Origin: Giesbergeria sp.
Lineage (GTDB): Bacteria; Pseudomonadota; Gammaproteobacteria; Burkholderiales; Burkholderiaceae_C
NCBI GenBank assembly: GCA_030690515.1
Contig: JAUYGP010000234.1
Span: 1 to 7,466 of the forward strand
Length of the DNA: 7,466 nucleotides
Reading direction: 5' to 3'
Made by a program: the position numbers and the translations under genes. Of the stretch, positions 6,412 to 7,466 are shown piece after piece (the first letter of the stretch is position 1; the number at the start of each line of letters is the position of its first letter). The notes under the pieces were generated by a model, which was given only the letters and a program-made list of their open reading frames with translations, was not told the origin of the DNA and searched no databases.

Positions 6412-7466
6412 ATGCGCCACCCCCTGCCCTACGCCTTCGCCCGCGGCGCCCAGCTGCTGCTGGAGGACGATGGCCAGCAGCTCGTGCTCTGGCATGGCCC
6501 CGCGCCCGACGCGGCCGCGATCAGCGAGGTGCTGCGCAAACACGCCGTGCGGCAGTTGCAGCCGCTCGATGCGCACACCCTGGCGCAGCGCATCAGCGCG
6601 GCCTATGCCCAGGGCGAATCGAGCGCGGCCACGGTAGTGAGCGAGGTCGAGTCTGACGCCGACCTCTCGCGCATGATGCAGGAGCTTCCCGCCGTGGAAG
6701 ACCTGCTGGAAGCCGCTGACGACGCGCCCATCATCCGCATGCTCAACGCCCTGCTCACGCAGGCCGCGCGCGATGGCGCCAGCGACATCCACATCGAACC
6801 CTACGAGCGGCATTCGAGCGTACGCTTCCGTGTCGATGGCACGCTGCGCGAAGTGGTGCAGCCCAACCGTGCGCTGCACGCGGCATTGATCAGCCGCCTG
6901 AAGATCATGGCGGACCTCGATATTTCCGAAAAGCGCCTGCCGCAGGATGGCCGCATCAGCCTGCGCCTGGGTACCCGGGCGATTGATGTGCGCGTCTCCA
7001 CCCTGCCCAGCGCGCACGGCGAACGCGCAGTGCTGCGCCTGCTGGACAAGAGCGAAAGCAAGCTCAGCCTGGAAGCCGTGGGCATGCAGGGAGAGACCCT
7101 GCGGCGCTTCACCGGCCTGATCGCGCAGCCGCACGGCATCGTGCTCGTCACCGGCCCCACGGGCTCGGGCATGACGACCACGCTGTACGCCGCACTCTCG
7201 CGCCTGGACGCCACGCGCAACAACATCATGACGGTGGAAGACCCGATCGAATACGAGCTGTCCGGCGTGGGCCAGACCCAGGTCAACAGCAAGATCGACC
7301 TCACTTTTGCCAAGGCCTTGCGCGCCATCCTGCGCCAGGACCCGGATGTGATCATGATCGGCGAGATCCGCGACTTCGAGACCGCGCAGATCGCCATCCA
7401 GGCCAGCCTGACCGGCCACCTGGTGCTGGCCACCCTGCACACCATTGCCGCGGCCAGCTCCGTCAC
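6412..7466 (+). CDS. gspE: GspE, T2SS secretion ATPase (3'-truncated by window edge; altered Walker A)
   Basis: 351 complete codons are visible; the C-terminal 100 or so residues, including any zinc-binding part, lie outside. The start is the ATG ten bases after the gspD stop, giving MRHPLPYAFARG, a typical GspE N-terminus. GspE is the cytoplasmic hexameric ATPase that drives pseudopilus assembly through GspL and GspF. Visible landmarks are ASDIHIEP (123-130) of the N2 domain, the Asp box MTVEDPIEYE (with Glu276 and Asp277), Walker B with DPDVIMIGEIRD (Glu318), and the His box with GHLVLATLH (His336, His343). Oddities: the Walker A loop reads GPTGSGMTT (248-256), with Met254 (codon at 7171-7173) where the nucleotide-binding lysine belongs, and the His box continues HTIAAASSV where HTN plus a variable residue is usual. 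The reading frame is intact throughout. The family call is certain, but whether this copy is an active ATPase is doubtful. Confidence 0.95.
   Translation, partial: MRHPLPYAFARGAQLLLEDDGQQLVLWHGPAPDAAAISEVLRKHAVRQLQPLDAHTLAQRISAAYAQGESSAATVVSEVESDADLSRMMQELPAVEDLLEAADDAPIIRMLNALLTQAARDGASDIHIEPYERHSSVRFRVDGTLREVVQPNRALHAALISRLKIMADLDISEKRLPQDGRISLRLGTRAIDVRVSTLPSAHGERAVLRLLDKSESKLSLEAVGMQGETLRRFTGLIAQPHGIVLVTGPTGSGMTTTLYAALSRLDATRNNIMTVEDPIEYELSGVGQTQVNSKIDLTFAKALRAILRQDPDVIMIGEIRDFETAQIAIQASLTGHLVLATLHTIAAASSV

Noticed and set aside
7153..7179. Reading gspE as a pseudogene
   Set aside because: The frame is uninterrupted over all 351 visible codons and the other motifs are intact. Missing catalytic residues alone do not justify a pseudogene label, and the 3' end is unseen.
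6313..7440. Minus-strand open frame (375 codons) opposite gspE
   Set aside because: The plus-strand GspE frame carries the conserved ATPase motifs; the antisense product is Gly/Ala/Gln/His/Arg-rich with no domain.

Overview
The window is a dense, single-strand block of type II secretion system (T2SS, general secretory pathway) genes, all on the + strand: gspJ (5' end missing), gspK, gspL, gspM, gspN, gspD and gspE (3' end missing). The DNA is very GC-rich, and the proteins, the gspJKLMN-D-E order and a repeat-like element inside gspD all point to a betaproteobacterium, most likely of the Comamonadaceae (Acidovorax or a close relative). That assignment comes from family knowledge and was not tested by a search.

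Layout: 2-574 is the end of the minor pseudopilin gspJ. 571-1548 is the minor pseudopilin gspK, 1545-2777 the inner-membrane assembly protein gspL, and 2774-3325 its partner gspM; these four genes are chained by 4-base ATGA stop/start overlaps. 3359-4171 is gspN. 4185-6401 is the outer-membrane secretin gspD, 13 bases after gspN. 6412-7466 is the secretion ATPase gspE, 10 bases after gspD, running off the window. No gap exceeds 33 bases, and I saw no terminator or convincing promoter, so this is the middle of one operon that presumably began upstream (gspG/H/I) and continues to gspF or similar. No RNA gene, CRISPR array, insertion sequence or integrase is visible.

How the parts work together: GspJ and GspK belong to the tip of the periplasmic pseudopilus. 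GspL and GspM form the inner-membrane platform that recruits the ATPase GspE. GspD is the outer-membrane channel through which folded exoproteins leave. GspN is an accessory inner-membrane-anchored protein. GspC, GspF, GspG, GspH, GspI and the prepilin peptidase are not in the window.

The main surprise is in GspE. The rest of the protein is highly conserved, but the Walker A lysine is replaced by methionine (residue 254, codon ATG at 7171-7173), and the His-box region reads LHTIAAASS instead of the usual LHTN-type sequence. If real, these changes should cripple ATP hydrolysis of the only T2SS motor gene visible here. The second point is a double-hairpin element, resembling a dispersed Comamonadaceae repeat, that makes up most of the hydrophobic core of the GspD signal peptide.
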